64,000 bases of DNA from positions 382,019 through 446,018 of the forward strand of contig QANY01008257.1 in the NCBI GenBank assembly GCA_003255025.1. The letters are read 5' to 3'. The stretch is from Datisca glomerata. Its lineage: Eukaryota; Streptophyta; Magnoliopsida; Cucurbitales; Datiscaceae. Below the pieces are notes generated by a model. The model did not search any database. It saw only the letters and a list, made by a program, of their open reading frames with translations, and was not told where the DNA came from. The position numbers and the translations under genes are program-made. Shown here one piece after another: positions 22,671 to 33,313 of the stretch (position 1 is the stretch's first letter; each line of letters opens with the position of its first letter).

Positions 22671-24937
22671 TCATGAAATATTAGTTATGGGGAGATTGAG
22701 GTCAGATGGATTTAGCTCTTGAGTTTTGTCGTTACTGCTTGTAATAACCTCATATCCGTACGTCCATGGTACTGCTCTTGAATCTTTGTAAGCGAACGCA
22801 CCCGGTATTTGAATGGTGATAGGCATCGGAGCATAAGACGTAGTGATGTGAGTTGACTTCTCCTCGTAATGTATTTTGAGAGGTTTTGGGATGTATGACG
22901 ACATTTCAACATTAACTTCAGATGATTCTTTAGTTATCATGAGGACTAAAGAGTCATCTTCCTGGTATTCCGTTTCTCCTTTATAACTTATTGTAAGTAT
23001 CTTTGCATCCAACAACTTTTGCACTTCCATTTTAAAATCAGCACAGTCCTCAATTGTATGCCCTGTCACATTCTTATGAAACAAACAATCGAAGTCATGC
23101 ATATGCTCCCTAGAAATGCCCTCATCCTCTGAGCATGTTGGGTAGGTGTACCCTGCTCTAGAAAGAAGATGGAAAAGTGTTTCCATTGATGTTCTCACAT
23201 CTTCCATATCCCTCTTTCCATATGAAAAATATTTCTCAATTGCATTTACGGCAGGATTCTCATGATTTGGTAGAGGGTTGGAATTGATATTTGGATTCCC
23301 ATTAGCCTTTTTGAAATTCAACCATCCAGCCTTGATCAGTGCATGCACTCTACTTTTTAATGTCGTGCAATTCTCAGTTGAATGTCCCACTGCCCCAGCA
23401 TGATAATCATAGCGAGCAGTCATATCATACCACCTTGGGTATGGTGGATGTAGAGGTTCATAAGGAATTGGCACCAATTGATTATTATGTATTAATTGAG
23501 GTAAGAGTTCTGTATATGACATGGAGATTGGATCATATTGGATAAAACGTTGATTATTTCTATTTCCCCTCAGAGGCTGATCAGCCTGACCAACATTTTA
23601 CTGGTGAGTTGGTGGTCTGAAACCCGGTCTCGGGTTATTTTGAAATGCTGATTGTTGAAAGTAATAATTGTACGTAATTTGTGAGGTATTTGCCACATAT
23701 GATGTCATAGACTTGGGTCCTTCCCCATACTTTGAAAACCCATATCCCGGGTTAACAGCTTGTGATGGGTACCAAGAATTGATCATCTGTACATCCCCAT
23801 CTTTTCTCTTCAATGGCGGCCCTTTTTTTACTAACGGTGTATCTGATATGATTTCCAAAATTCTTCCATTCTTTATCCCATACTCAATCCTTTCACCGAT
23901 CACTATGATGTCAGAGAAGTTGTTTGAAATGTTTTCCAATCATCCTATCATAGAATGGAGGTATCAAGGTGTTAATAAACATTCCATCCATCTCCTTGTC
24001 TGACAATGGGGGTGTACCTGAGCAGCTAATTCCCTCCACCTTTGTGCATATTCTTTAAAGCCTTCTGTAGGCTTTTTCTCCATCCTTTGTAAGTACAACA
24101 TAGACATAGCCCCTGATCATTTGGACTATGTCTATATTGTACTTATATTGTCTTAAAAAAGCATCTGCTAGATCTTTCCACCTCTGAATATGTTGGTTAT
24201 CCAATTGGATATACCAACAAGATGCGGCCCCCATCAGGCTATCTTGAAAGAAATGAATCAGCATCTTATCATCATTTGCACAAGCAGCCATTTTTATGCA
24301 GTACATAATAGGGTGATTTCTGGGGCACGTACTACCATCATATTTTTCAAACTCATGTAGTTTGAATTTATGTGGGATGTTCACATCAGGGACCAAACAT
24401 AATTGGGTGGTGTCAATGGTACCGTATACATCAGATCCTTCAATAGCACGTAATCTCTCCTCCAGAAAGTCCAATTTATCTTTCGATCGTGGGTCGTCAC
24501 TTGGCTTGGTAATAGGCTTCTGCATCTTTGGGTCATCAACATCGGTTATGATGATTGGCTCATTAACGAGTTCGTCTTATGGAGTGAAAGCTTGGGTTGT
24601 GACCACATGCCATTGCGGATGGGTTGTACCCAGTTTTCCCTGTCTGCATTGTTTCCTGGACATTTGGAAATGGATGATGCTGGATATTTATTGGTGGTGA
24701 AGCATGCTGAAATTGGTCAACCTGATGACGTTGATAGGTTGGAGTGAACCCAGGAGGGTAAAGTGGAGTATCGTTTGGCAGTTGATTTTGTGATGATTGA
24801 GCCCCTTGTGGATTTTCAAAACAGGCCTTTCCCTTACTTGCGGTGAGGAGTTCGAGGACTTTATCCATTTGCTCTTTTAACTCCCTAATCTCTTCCTTAA
24901 TTTCCTCTCATGATTGCTCTCTTTCTTGCTCGTCCAT
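22671..24937 (-). pseudogene. Gypsy gag polyprotein region (broken)
   Basis: From an ATG at 24937 the minus strand gives a Gln/Pro-rich start, then FKLHEFEKYDGSTCPRNHPI and the gag core (MLIHFFQDSLMGAASCWYIQ, WKDLADAFLRQYKYNID). Further on are two knuckle-like motifs: YDYHAGAVGHSTENC (first Cys replaced by Tyr) and CLFHKNVTGHTIEDC. Stops at about 24052, 23600 and 23525 break it. Gag packages element RNA. The paired C-x2-H-x5-GH-x4-C motifs are typical of this lineage, rather than a classical CCHC knuckle. Confidence 0.75.
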
Positions 24938-25198
24938 GACCCTAACTTGAGCTCGAGTTCGATAGGGATGTCGAAGTTGTCAGGCTATCTTTGGAAAATT
25001 TATTAAAATAAATAAAAATAGAGCAATGAGATGTAGATTTTTGCTAATAAAAAGAAGAAATAATGAGAGTAAATTTATGCATGAGAAATGATATTGCGCA
25101 AAGTGAAAGTTCTGAAGTAATCAATTTCATTCAATTAGTAGAGCCATCCAATACATTTGAGTATGTAGGAGTCAATTACATTACTTCAAAATAGGAGT

Positions 25199-27401
25199 TC
25201 ATACAAGACGACCAAAATGACCCAAATCCCGGTTGACTTCTTCCAAAAACTTAGACAAGGTCTCCCCGTTAGGATGGATGGGCAAGACATTTACCTTAAA
25301 AAATGAAGCTTGTTCCGCCAAATTACCCGCTCTCACAGCCATGCCTTTAAGCCATTCCACAGCCTGCCCAGATCGTTGTCGAATCAAGTTGTACTCTTGT
25401 TGTAGCAACTGATAATCATATCTCAGTATATAAACATTAGCATCATTGTTTCTTGTCCACTTCTCTGCCACGTTCTGATAAGCTCTAACTTGGTGCTCAA
25501 GGCTTTCGATGACTTTCAATAATTCTTCAGAATCATTTGTTGACTCAGTCTTCTTAACTTTCTGATTCTTTAAATCAACTTGCAAATTATCAATGATTCG
25601 TCGTAATGCGTCATATTGCTCTTCTAACTCGACGATGTACGCATTTTTCTTATCAACAGTTCCCTTCACCACTTCTAAAATTTCTCGTACCAGTTTATTT
25701 TTACTCTCTAACTTCACGATTTGATCTTCTTATTCATAGATTACCCCACGCAAGTTCTCATTGTCTTCCGCCATCTTTCTAATTTTGTTGCTCAATTGGC
25801 GAGTGTCAATTCCCAACTCTGAGTTTTTTCACTTCAGATACGCCTGATCCTCAACCTTATTTCTTAACTCTTTGAGTCATTCTCCAGCTTTGATTCTGTG
25901 TTTCTCAAACAAATTCGCCTCGACTGCTAGTCATCTGTTTTCTTCCAAGAGGGCTAGAACTTTTTGACGCTTCTCATATAACTCATCTAGCTCCTCCTTT
26001 TTAGCAATCTTTTGATGAACTTCCATTGATTTGGCTGATGGTACATCCTCAACTGGTAAGGCAATAATTATTTTGTTTCTACTCTCAAGCCATGCTTCAT
26101 ACTCTTTTGTGCAGTTCATACAATTCTTCTCATTTCGCATCCTTCTTGTTATTTTCCAAGCTCCAATTAACTGCTAAGTTTTTGTTCAATTTCTTGAGAA
26201 TCGTAACTAACTTCAATATCCTTCAATGCATGCGTGGTGGGGACAAACTGTCTCATGTATAATTGATGGAGTGCCATTAGCGGAGCATAACAAGTACAAC
26301 CCCATGGTCCCGGGAGCGGAATCCATTGAAAATCACCACATCTGTAGATCATTGTGTTAATGGCATCCAATAGGCTTTCAAAATAACATCCTCATCTTTC
26401 AACTTGGATAGGTATGAGAGCCAAGCCCCTTATGTGGGAAACTACGGATTCCATTTGGCCATTCCTAATTCTGCAATAGGGATCCTCGTCTTCATCCATG
26501 AACTTGAGAACTTAACTTGAGGACATTTAAAATCTAGCAGACATCTTAGATGACTGAGAATCCAAATACACAAAAGAGTTGAAGAGCCGATGAACTTTTC
26601 TTTTCAAGACACTCGGATGTAATTCAAAGAACGGATAGTCTCAGTGAGAATTGAGATAACAAGGTTAACACCATGTTCGACTTGAAGGAACATTTTTATC
26701 ACTTTATCATCCATATAACCTTGGATCTTTGAAAATAACACAGTGCCATAAATACATAGAGCATAAAGAGTCATGCCCTTATCCTCTTTCAAGAAATTTT
26801 GGGTGAGATCTAGGAGGTAATCCAACGGCACACACTCATTTCCCCCTTTAACTTTCAACCTTTTCTTAATCTCAGACGCATGGACAGTACCCAAAAGCTT
26901 AGACAAAGCTCTATTCAATGTGAGCTTTTTGTCATAGTTATAAACTCTGTCTGCATTTTGCAACGGGACATTCAGTAGTGCTTGATATTCTTCAATTGTG
27001 GGAGTAAGATCGATTATTCCGAAGGTGAAACATCTATAATGAGGGTCCCAGAAATGCATTAAAGCTTTAAAGACGGGAACGTTGACTACAATATACAACA
27101 GATAAGCTATGTGACTATATTTTCTGACAAACAAACTTTTCTGCTCTGGTGAAAAATCCTTCCATATCTTCTTCAACCTCTCCAAGTCAATGCGTGAGAA
27201 CTCTATCTTAGTGATTGATGGTAGAAGAACAACATCTTCCTTTTTCAGACAATCTCCTTTATGTTTCTGTGATTCCTCTGACCATTGGGTTACCGTAATT
27301 TGATCTTCTATCATACTCGAAGTGGGAGTCATGTCTCTAAAATATGAATGAACTGAATACTTCTTTACAATCTCATTACGCAGCATGATGCATGTATGCA
27401 A
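25199..27401 (-). pseudogene. Extra ORF before gag: plant-mobile-type domain plus coiled coil
   Basis: The first part (26604-27401) contains FSRIDLERLKKIWKDFSPEQ, then MHFWDPHYRCFTFGIIDLTP and TIEEYQALLNVPLQ. This is the layout of the plant-mobile/DUF7745-like domain found in plant transposon proteins. It continues through a stop-ridden link to CGDFQWIPLPGPWGCTCYAP (26167-26370). The rest (25199-26140) is heptad-rich coiled coil, for example LVREILEVVKGTVDKK and LEEQYDALRRIIDNLQ. Ogre elements are known to carry an additional ORF before gag. Its role is unknown. Confidence 0.65.
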
Positions 27402-27824
27402 AATAGAAAGATGAAGTTAGAAGCAAAACAATGAAGAAAAGACATGCTTAAAGGACACAAGACATATATACATGCACAAAATTAATCCTGATTTTAGCAA
27501 AAATCTAACGTTTGTCATGATGTGGGCTCTAAAAACATAATACATGTGTGGTTGGGCTCTAAAAATCTCTTAATAGGCTCCCAGGTTGTCCACACTATTA
27601 TCTAAATAGAGTAACAGGGGCCCCCAAACGGTATTCTGAAAGGGTCGACCTGAATGAGAACTTTCATGAGCATGCACAGGAACCGTAGTTCCACGAAGGC
27701 ATTCCACTACTCATTCTCGCTAATCCTAAAGGGAAAGCCCCAGCATAGGGCTTGCGTGTATGTGTGAAAGTAGAAATTATGTAAAGAAAAAAACTTCGTA
27801 AAAAAAACTTATGTACAATAAATT
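27402..27824 (-). other. Gypsy leader between primer site and first ORF
   Basis: About 420 bp without coding potential, lying where the 5' untranslated leader should be. It contains a GC-richer part (27590-27750). Confidence 0.5.
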
Positions 27825-27835
27825 TGGAGTCGCCA
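27825..27835 (-). promoter_or_regulatory. Primer binding site, tRNA-Arg type
   Basis: On the minus strand the sequence is TGGCGACTCCA, the complement of a tRNA 3' end TGGAGTCG plus CCA. This fits the plant tRNA-Arg whose acceptor stem starts GACTCCA. Ogre elements are known to use tRNA-Arg as primer. It lies between the LTR and the first ORF, as expected. Confidence 0.7.
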
Positions 27836-28625
27836 CCAATCATTTTAGGGAGTGATTGATCACCCAATTTTAAGATGAAAATTTTAGTCTACGAAAACTC
27901 AAAGTTGGTTCGGGAGCCGTTTGTGTGTGGGGAAGGTATTAGCACCCCACAACACCCATATAAGAATAGTTACCAAATTTAATCAAATGCTATCCAATTT
28001 TTTATTTTAAGGCAAATGTTAAAGAAATTCATTTTTGAATGTCCCATTTGGTGAATTTTGCATCATAATAATGAACAAAATAAATTACCTTTAATGGGTG
28101 GTTCAAAGAGCATTGCAAAAAATATTTTTTGTATTCTTATATCTTTTTAAATCAAAGCATTATAAGAATTATTCTCGGTATCCCAAGAATAACTCCTCAC
28201 CTCAGTAGTTTGAGAAGTTTAGTATCCCGAAAATCTCAAAGTCCATCGTCAGTTTTATTTAGTGAAAATTAAATAATGCAAGTAACAAAATCTAAATCTA
28301 ATTGTTAAAATTATAATCCACACATACATGAACATTAACTATAATAATAAGAGAATAATGTAAGAATCACATTATAAGCATGACGATGTAAGAATGCTAA
28401 ATAAATAAACATGTAAAGGAAATAAATGTTAATAATTACAACAAAATGGAAGTAAAAGAATAGAGATAAAGTTATAGGATGTCAAATTATAGAAAACATA
28501 AAATGTTGAGATTATATAAAATATGCATAAAAAGCAATACATGCGAGCATAAAATAAAAATAATACTATGTAATAAATGAAAGAAAAAAAGAAAGAAAAA
28601 GAAATTTAAACAAAAAAAAATTTAA

Positions 28626-28688
28626 GGAAAAGCCACGGTAATACCGTGGCTTTTCCAACTGCAACAGAGGAAGACTTTCCTCTGTTGC
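28626..28688. repeat. Two adjacent perfect palindromes
   Basis: The first (28626-28656) has 15 bp arms, ggaaaagccacggta and its complement, around a single A. The second (28661-28688) has 12 bp arms, gcaacagaggaa and its complement, around a 4-base loop. They lie four bases apart inside the putative LTR and could form two consecutive hairpins in the transcript. Confidence 0.9.
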
Positions 28689-28734
28689 GTTTTTTACTTT
28701 TTTTATAATATAATATATTATTATAATAATAGTA

Positions 28735-28737
28735 ATG

Positions 28738-28800
<63 letters not shown>
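28735..28800. repeat. (TAA)n microsatellite
   Basis: About twenty uninterrupted trinucleotide copies. The poly-Tyr open frame it creates on the minus strand is not a gene. Confidence 0.95.
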
Positions 28801-28801
<1 letters not shown>

Positions 28802-29627
28802 TAAATAAATAAATGATAAAAAATCAAAGAAAAATGATGAGAAACAATAGATTTTTTTTACATAAATATGTCCATTTTTTTATTTTTTGACTATTTAGTC
28901 TTCTAATTACCGTTTTTTCTTCCTTCCCTTATTAGTCGTTGCTAATCAAATAGCAAAGGGGATGATCATGGATGATAATTAGTTCAAACAAGTGTCACAA
29001 GAATGATGAACATAATTTTTTTAAAAAGAAAATATTTGTAGGAAAATTGAAAATTTCAAAAAAACTTAGATATTTGCATAATCTTGTAGATAGGTTTTAC
29101 TCTCTATTTTATGCATTGTTATGTGTGAGAAATTTTCCTAGGGGATCTTTGCATCAAATGTACACTTTCAACCCATTAAAGGGTTTATTCACATTGAGTT
29201 AATTTTTCCACCCCTCAAAACTTTATCCTCATCCTCATTAATTGAGTTGATGACAAAGACATCTCATTATCCAACTTGTAAAGAAATCATCAATCCATGA
29301 AATTAAAGGGTTAAGATTTAAAGTAGGAGAAATGATAAAGAATGAACAATCAACTTATGTATGGAAAACAAGATACAAAAGATATCAACTACATGAATAT
29401 GATGAAGAGAGATGAACAAGATATAATATGAGCAAATGTACAAGACATTTAAGCTACCTTAAGAAAAAGAATGGAAGAAGATGAAAATAATAGAAGTGTA
29501 GAACCTCTTCGACTCTCTAAAATCACCTCTCTTTCTCACTCCATTCCCTCTTTTTTTCACTCTAAAAAAATGGCTTCCTTTTCTCCACTCCAAAGAGACC
29601 CCCCTCTGAAGTGAAGACCTCATCCCA

Positions 29628-29635
29628 ATTTATAG
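29628..29635 (-). promoter_or_regulatory. TATA-like box of the gypsy LTR
   Basis: CTATAAAT on the minus strand lies about 225 bp inside the LTR's outer end, upstream of a purine/pyrimidine-rich stretch that would be the transcript start. It is inferred from position and sequence only. Confidence 0.4.
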
Positions 29636-29704
29636 GCAAAATTAGGGTTTGCCTTTTTTACTTTTAGTCTTTTTTTCATTTTTTACTTTTTTAGTCCTTG
29701 GACC

Positions 29705-29766
29705 ACTTTTCTTATTTTAGTATTGGACTAGTTTNACTTTTCTTATTTTAGTATTGGACTAATTTT
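29705..29766. repeat. 30 bp duplication around a single N
   Basis: The segment acttttcttattttagtatt... occurs at 29705 and again at 29736, with one undetermined base at 29735 between the copies. This is the pattern left when an assembler abuts two overlapping contigs. Confidence 0.85.
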
Positions 29767-29864
29767 CAAATTATACATATAGTCTTGGATTATTATATGA
29801 GCCAAAATACAAAGTATGTATATATAATGTATTAGACCGGATAAAATATGATATCTACAACTAG

Positions 29865-32856
29865 ATTTGCTTAAAGAACTGGGTCATTCTAAGGAGGCCA
29901 TGGAGGAAGCTCAAGTGATTCAGTTTTAGATTATTTCTCTTGAGAACCAAGAAGAGATGTTCTGGAAGTAAAGGTCCCGTATGGATTGGCTCAAAATGGG
30001 AGACAAAAAACATAAAGTTTTTTCGCTCAAAGACATTAGAGCGAAAAAGAAGGAACGCCATCAAGGGGATCTTTGACAATGATGGGTTCTGGCATGAGGA
30101 GCAAAAGGATATTGCAACTGTTATTAATGATTATTTTGAGAAGTTGTTCTCTTTACAGAGGGCTTCATAGGAGGAGTTATGCAGAGTCCTAGATAAAGTG
30201 TAGCCGAGGGTTTCTGACAACATGAATCGGTTTTAGGACAGTCCTTTCTTAGGTTCATAGGTGTTCGATGCTCTTATGGGATGCACCCGCTTAAAAGCCC
30301 TGGCCCAAACGGTTTTCTGGTGCTGTTTTTCAGAAGTACTGGCACATTGTGGGGGAAGACACTACCTAGCTCTGTCTGGAATGCTTAAACTGTGTTGCAT
30401 GCATGTAATCTATAAACAAGACTATTATTGCTCTTATTCCTAAAGTGCAAAACCCTTCTTGTGTCGCTGATTTCAGACCGATTAGCTTGTATAATATTAT
30501 TCATAAACTGATTGCGAAAGTCATTGCTAGTCGTCTGAAAGTGATTCTCCCCAACTTAATTTCTGAGACTTAGAGTGTCTTCCTTAAAGGACGCCAAATC
30601 ACTGATAACATAATGGTTACTTTGAAATGATTTTTGCGCTTAAAAAGGGGAAAAAGGAAGGTGGGTTTCGTAGCCTTGAAGCTAGACATGAGCAAAGCGT
30701 ATGCTAGAGTCGAATGGAGTTTCGTTAATAAAAGTATGATGGATAAACTGGGCTTCAGCCAGAATTGGGTATCTCTAATCATCAAGTGCATTTCTTCAGC
30801 CCCTTATGCCTTTTCTCTCAATGGGGAAATAGTAGGGAACATTACCCCTTAAAGGGGTTTGAGACAAGGAGATCCCCTCTCCCCATACCTATTCATCTTT
30901 ATGGCTGAAGGCCTATCATCTCTGATTAAGGAAGGGTAGGAAGCGGGTAAGATTGTTTGTCGAAACATTTTCAGGCAAAGACCCCGGGTATCCCACCTTT
31001 TCTTTGTCGACGACAATATGATTTTTTACAAAGCTGACAGGGCTAACAGTGTGTTTATAAAGGCAATCTTATCGCAGTATTCGAGAACCTCGGGGAAATT
31101 AATCAATTATAACAAATCTGTGGTTGTGTTTTCCCCTAATACTCGCCCTTGTGCGAAGTGTGAGATTGCTACCTCTCCAGGTGTTAACATTGCCCATTGT
31201 CATGGTAAATACCTAGGCCTTCCGTCGATTGTAGGGAAGGATAAGAAGAGACTATTTGACTCGATTTTATCCATAGCGAAAACCCTGATGAACAGTTGGA
31301 GAGAGAAGCAATTCTTAATAGGAGGAAAGGAGGTTCTCATAAAGTGGGCATTCAAGCTATTCCCACTTAGTCCATGAACGTTTTTCGCTTGCCTGTTTCC
31401 CTTTATAAGGATTTGAGCGCGTCTATGGTAAAGTTTTGGGGGGGATCTTCGGAACAGAACATGAAAATCCATTGGCTAGCCTTGGAAAAAATGTGTAGAC
31501 CGAAATCTGAGGGGGGCTTGGGATTTAGATCTCTAGAACTTTTCAATCAATCCCTTCTAGTGAAGCAAATCTAGCATCTATTGACAAATCCTTTATCTCT
31601 AGTTTCTCGGGTGCTCAAAAGTCGATATTGTCCAAATGATTCATTCTTGGATTGTGATGTTAAAGCGGGCTGCTCTTTCCTTTGGAGGAGTTCAATGTGG
31701 GGTAGAGAGATTATCCATAAGGGAGCCCGTTGGAGAATTGGCAATGGTCGTTCGATCAGGGCTTTCAGTGACCCATGGATCCCCACACCTAATACGTTTC
31801 ACTCCATCTTATGAGGCAGTGACAACATTGATTTGAAAGTGGCACATTTGATCATTAATGGTAACTTTGATCAGAAAGGCATCTACACGGTTAGAAGTGG
31901 TTATCACGTTGCGTTGAATTTGCAAGACAGAGGTTGCTCTTCGAGTGGTGTCCATCTAGAGTTGTGGTGGAAAAAGATTTGGAATTTACGCATTCCAAAC
32001 AAGATTAGGAGGGCCACTTATGACTTTATTCTAGTTGGGCCTAACTTAGCTCGTAGGAGGATTCAACAGGATAGTCATTGCCCTTTCTGCAATAAGGTGG
32101 AATCAACTGTCCATGGGTTGTTTTTCTGTTCCCTTGCGGCCAAGGTTTGGGGTAAGGAGAACCTCTTTTCTCCCCTTCCTAAGAGCAGCCAGGCTTGACC
32201 CATGAAAAATTTTATTGCTATTTTTTACGAAGATTTGAGCCCAAAGATCCTAAGTAGGTTTGCCTTTGTGTGCTGGGGTATTTCGTTTTTTCATAATAAG
32301 GCTATCCATGACAACTTTCATTCGGATAGTATTGATATTTCTTCCTGGTGTGATAAATTTCAAGATGACTACTTGTTAGCCCTGGGAAATTGTTCTGCGG
32401 TTCTTCCCCCATCTGTTCCTCAGAGTATATTTTGGGCAAAATCGGCCTCGGGTGGTTTGAAGCTGAAAGTTGACAGAGCAATTGGTATAGTGGTGTTGGG
32501 GGTTTGTTTCGGGATGCAGTTGGTGAGGTGGTCTTTTCCTTTGGCGTGAACCTCCATGGTTCCTTTCAGCCTTCAATTATTGAAGGTCTTGCCTTGAGAG
32601 AGGGGCTTTCGTTGGCTTTAAGAAAAATATGCTAGTTAGCGAAGTGGGATTTGACAGTCTTCATCTGGTTAACAGCTTGGAGTCTTGCTTGGTGGACCAC
32701 TCTGATTTTGGAGGCATTTCAGATGATTGTAGGAGTCTCCTTAAGGACCTATCCTTTCCTCAACTTAATCACTACCCTCGCTCAGCTAACGATGCAGTTC
32801 ACCGCTTAGCTCATTGGAGTCTCGATCTCAGGCAGCTAATTTTGGTCTGCAGTTAG
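29865..32856 (+). pseudogene. LINE ORF2: reverse transcriptase, zinc motif and RNase H (broken)
   Basis: It opens with LKELGHSKEAMEEAQ and MDWLKMGDKKHKVFSLK (intact elements read WLKEGDKNTKFFH). It continues with VGFVALKLDMSKAYARVEWS, GLRQGDPLSPYLFIF and LFFVDDNMIFYKAD, where the FADD active site has become FVDD with both Asp kept. Later come CPFCNKVESTVHGLFFCSLA (C..C...H...C zinc motif, near 32080), and an RNase H with GGLKLKVDRAI and a terminal HYPRSANDAVHRLAHWS. Many stops. It completes the endonuclease half at 16162-17530. Confidence 0.85.
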
Positions 32857-32938
32857 TCCTTCGTGCATTATGGATTTAGTTTGATCTGAATCTCTATAGT
32901 TTGTTTTTAGTTTTATGCTAATTTCAAAAAAAAAAAAG

Positions 32939-32956
32939 AAGTTTTGGTTCGCCATA
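32939..32956. repeat. LINE target-site duplication, right copy
   Basis: Partner of 14706-14723 (17 of 18 bases), directly after an A-run at 32926-32937. See the left copy. Confidence 0.85.
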
Positions 32957-33313
32957 CAAAGGTTCTATCTTGGGAGACTATCATACTTTTATGTGAGCTT
33001 CACCGGACGGTGCACGGGTGAAATTGTTTTTGTCTACTACACTACAATTATCGGTTTCCGATTTTTCTGTTTTTCTGGCCACTATTTGACAGTCGGAATT
33101 ATTTGGTTGGGTTTCAAGCTCTAACAAATAGTAAAATTTACATAACAAATATATTCGTTTGTAGGATAAACAAGTTTCCAATCAAACATTTAATATTACA
33201 AATGAATATTGCAGAAGCGGTTACAGAACAGCATTAACTTATGCAGGTTCATCCCGTACATAGTTTAGGAGTTACATCAATTGCAGAAGAAGAGACGCAG
33301 AATGGCACTTATT
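32957..33313. other. 3' flank of the NPF gene
   Basis: No coding motif. It should hold the NPF 3' untranslated region on the minus strand. Together with 14600-14705 it is the DNA into which the LINE inserted. Confidence 0.5.

Larger units (their letters stand above)
17600..29859 (-). mobile_element. Degenerate Tat/Ogre-type Ty3/gypsy retrotransposon
   Basis: Read on the minus strand the order is: 5' LTR (about 27853-29859), tRNA-Arg-type primer site (27825-27835), leader, an extra ORF before gag (25199-27401), gag (22671-24937), protease (21846-22609), G-patch domain (21471-21839), reverse transcriptase/RNase H, a second RNase H, and integrase (17843-19191). An extra 5' ORF and a second, archaeal-type RNase H are known traits of the Tat lineage that includes Ogre and Retand. 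It lies inside the LINE ORF2. The block at about 20745-21463 is inverted. Stops throughout show it is dead. Confidence 0.8.
27853..29859 (-). repeat. 5' LTR of the gypsy element (inner end approximate)
   Basis: The outer end on the minus strand reads TGTAGATATCATATTTTATC, starting at 29859, where LINE coding sequence stops. A TATA-like CTATAAAT stands at 29628-29635 on the minus strand, followed by a CT/GA-rich probable leader. The inner end must lie just right of the primer site; TG at 27853 is the nearest candidate. The LTR contains a (TAA)n tract and two perfect palindromes. No second LTR was found for comparison. Confidence 0.6.
14724..32938 (+). mobile_element. Plant LINE (L1-type), split by a nested gypsy element
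   Basis: The parts in order are: a 5' leader (14724-14927), ORF1 with a degenerate zinc knuckle (14928-16085), an ORF2 endonuclease (16162-17530, itself disturbed by a minisatellite), then the nested Tat/Ogre gypsy element, then ORF2 reverse transcriptase, zinc motif and RNase H (29865-32856), and an A-run (32926-32937). The 18 bp duplication at both outer ends shows one insertion event of an apparently full-length element. Many stops and frameshifts make it inactive. Confidence 0.8.

Noticed and set aside
28606..28827. Minus-strand frame rich in tyrosine
   Set aside because: It is the (TAA)n microsatellite read as codons.
33037..33055. ctacactacaattatcgg near the NPF 3' end as a CACTA terminus
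   Set aside because: No matching inverted end or subterminal array was found nearby, and the short match could be chance.
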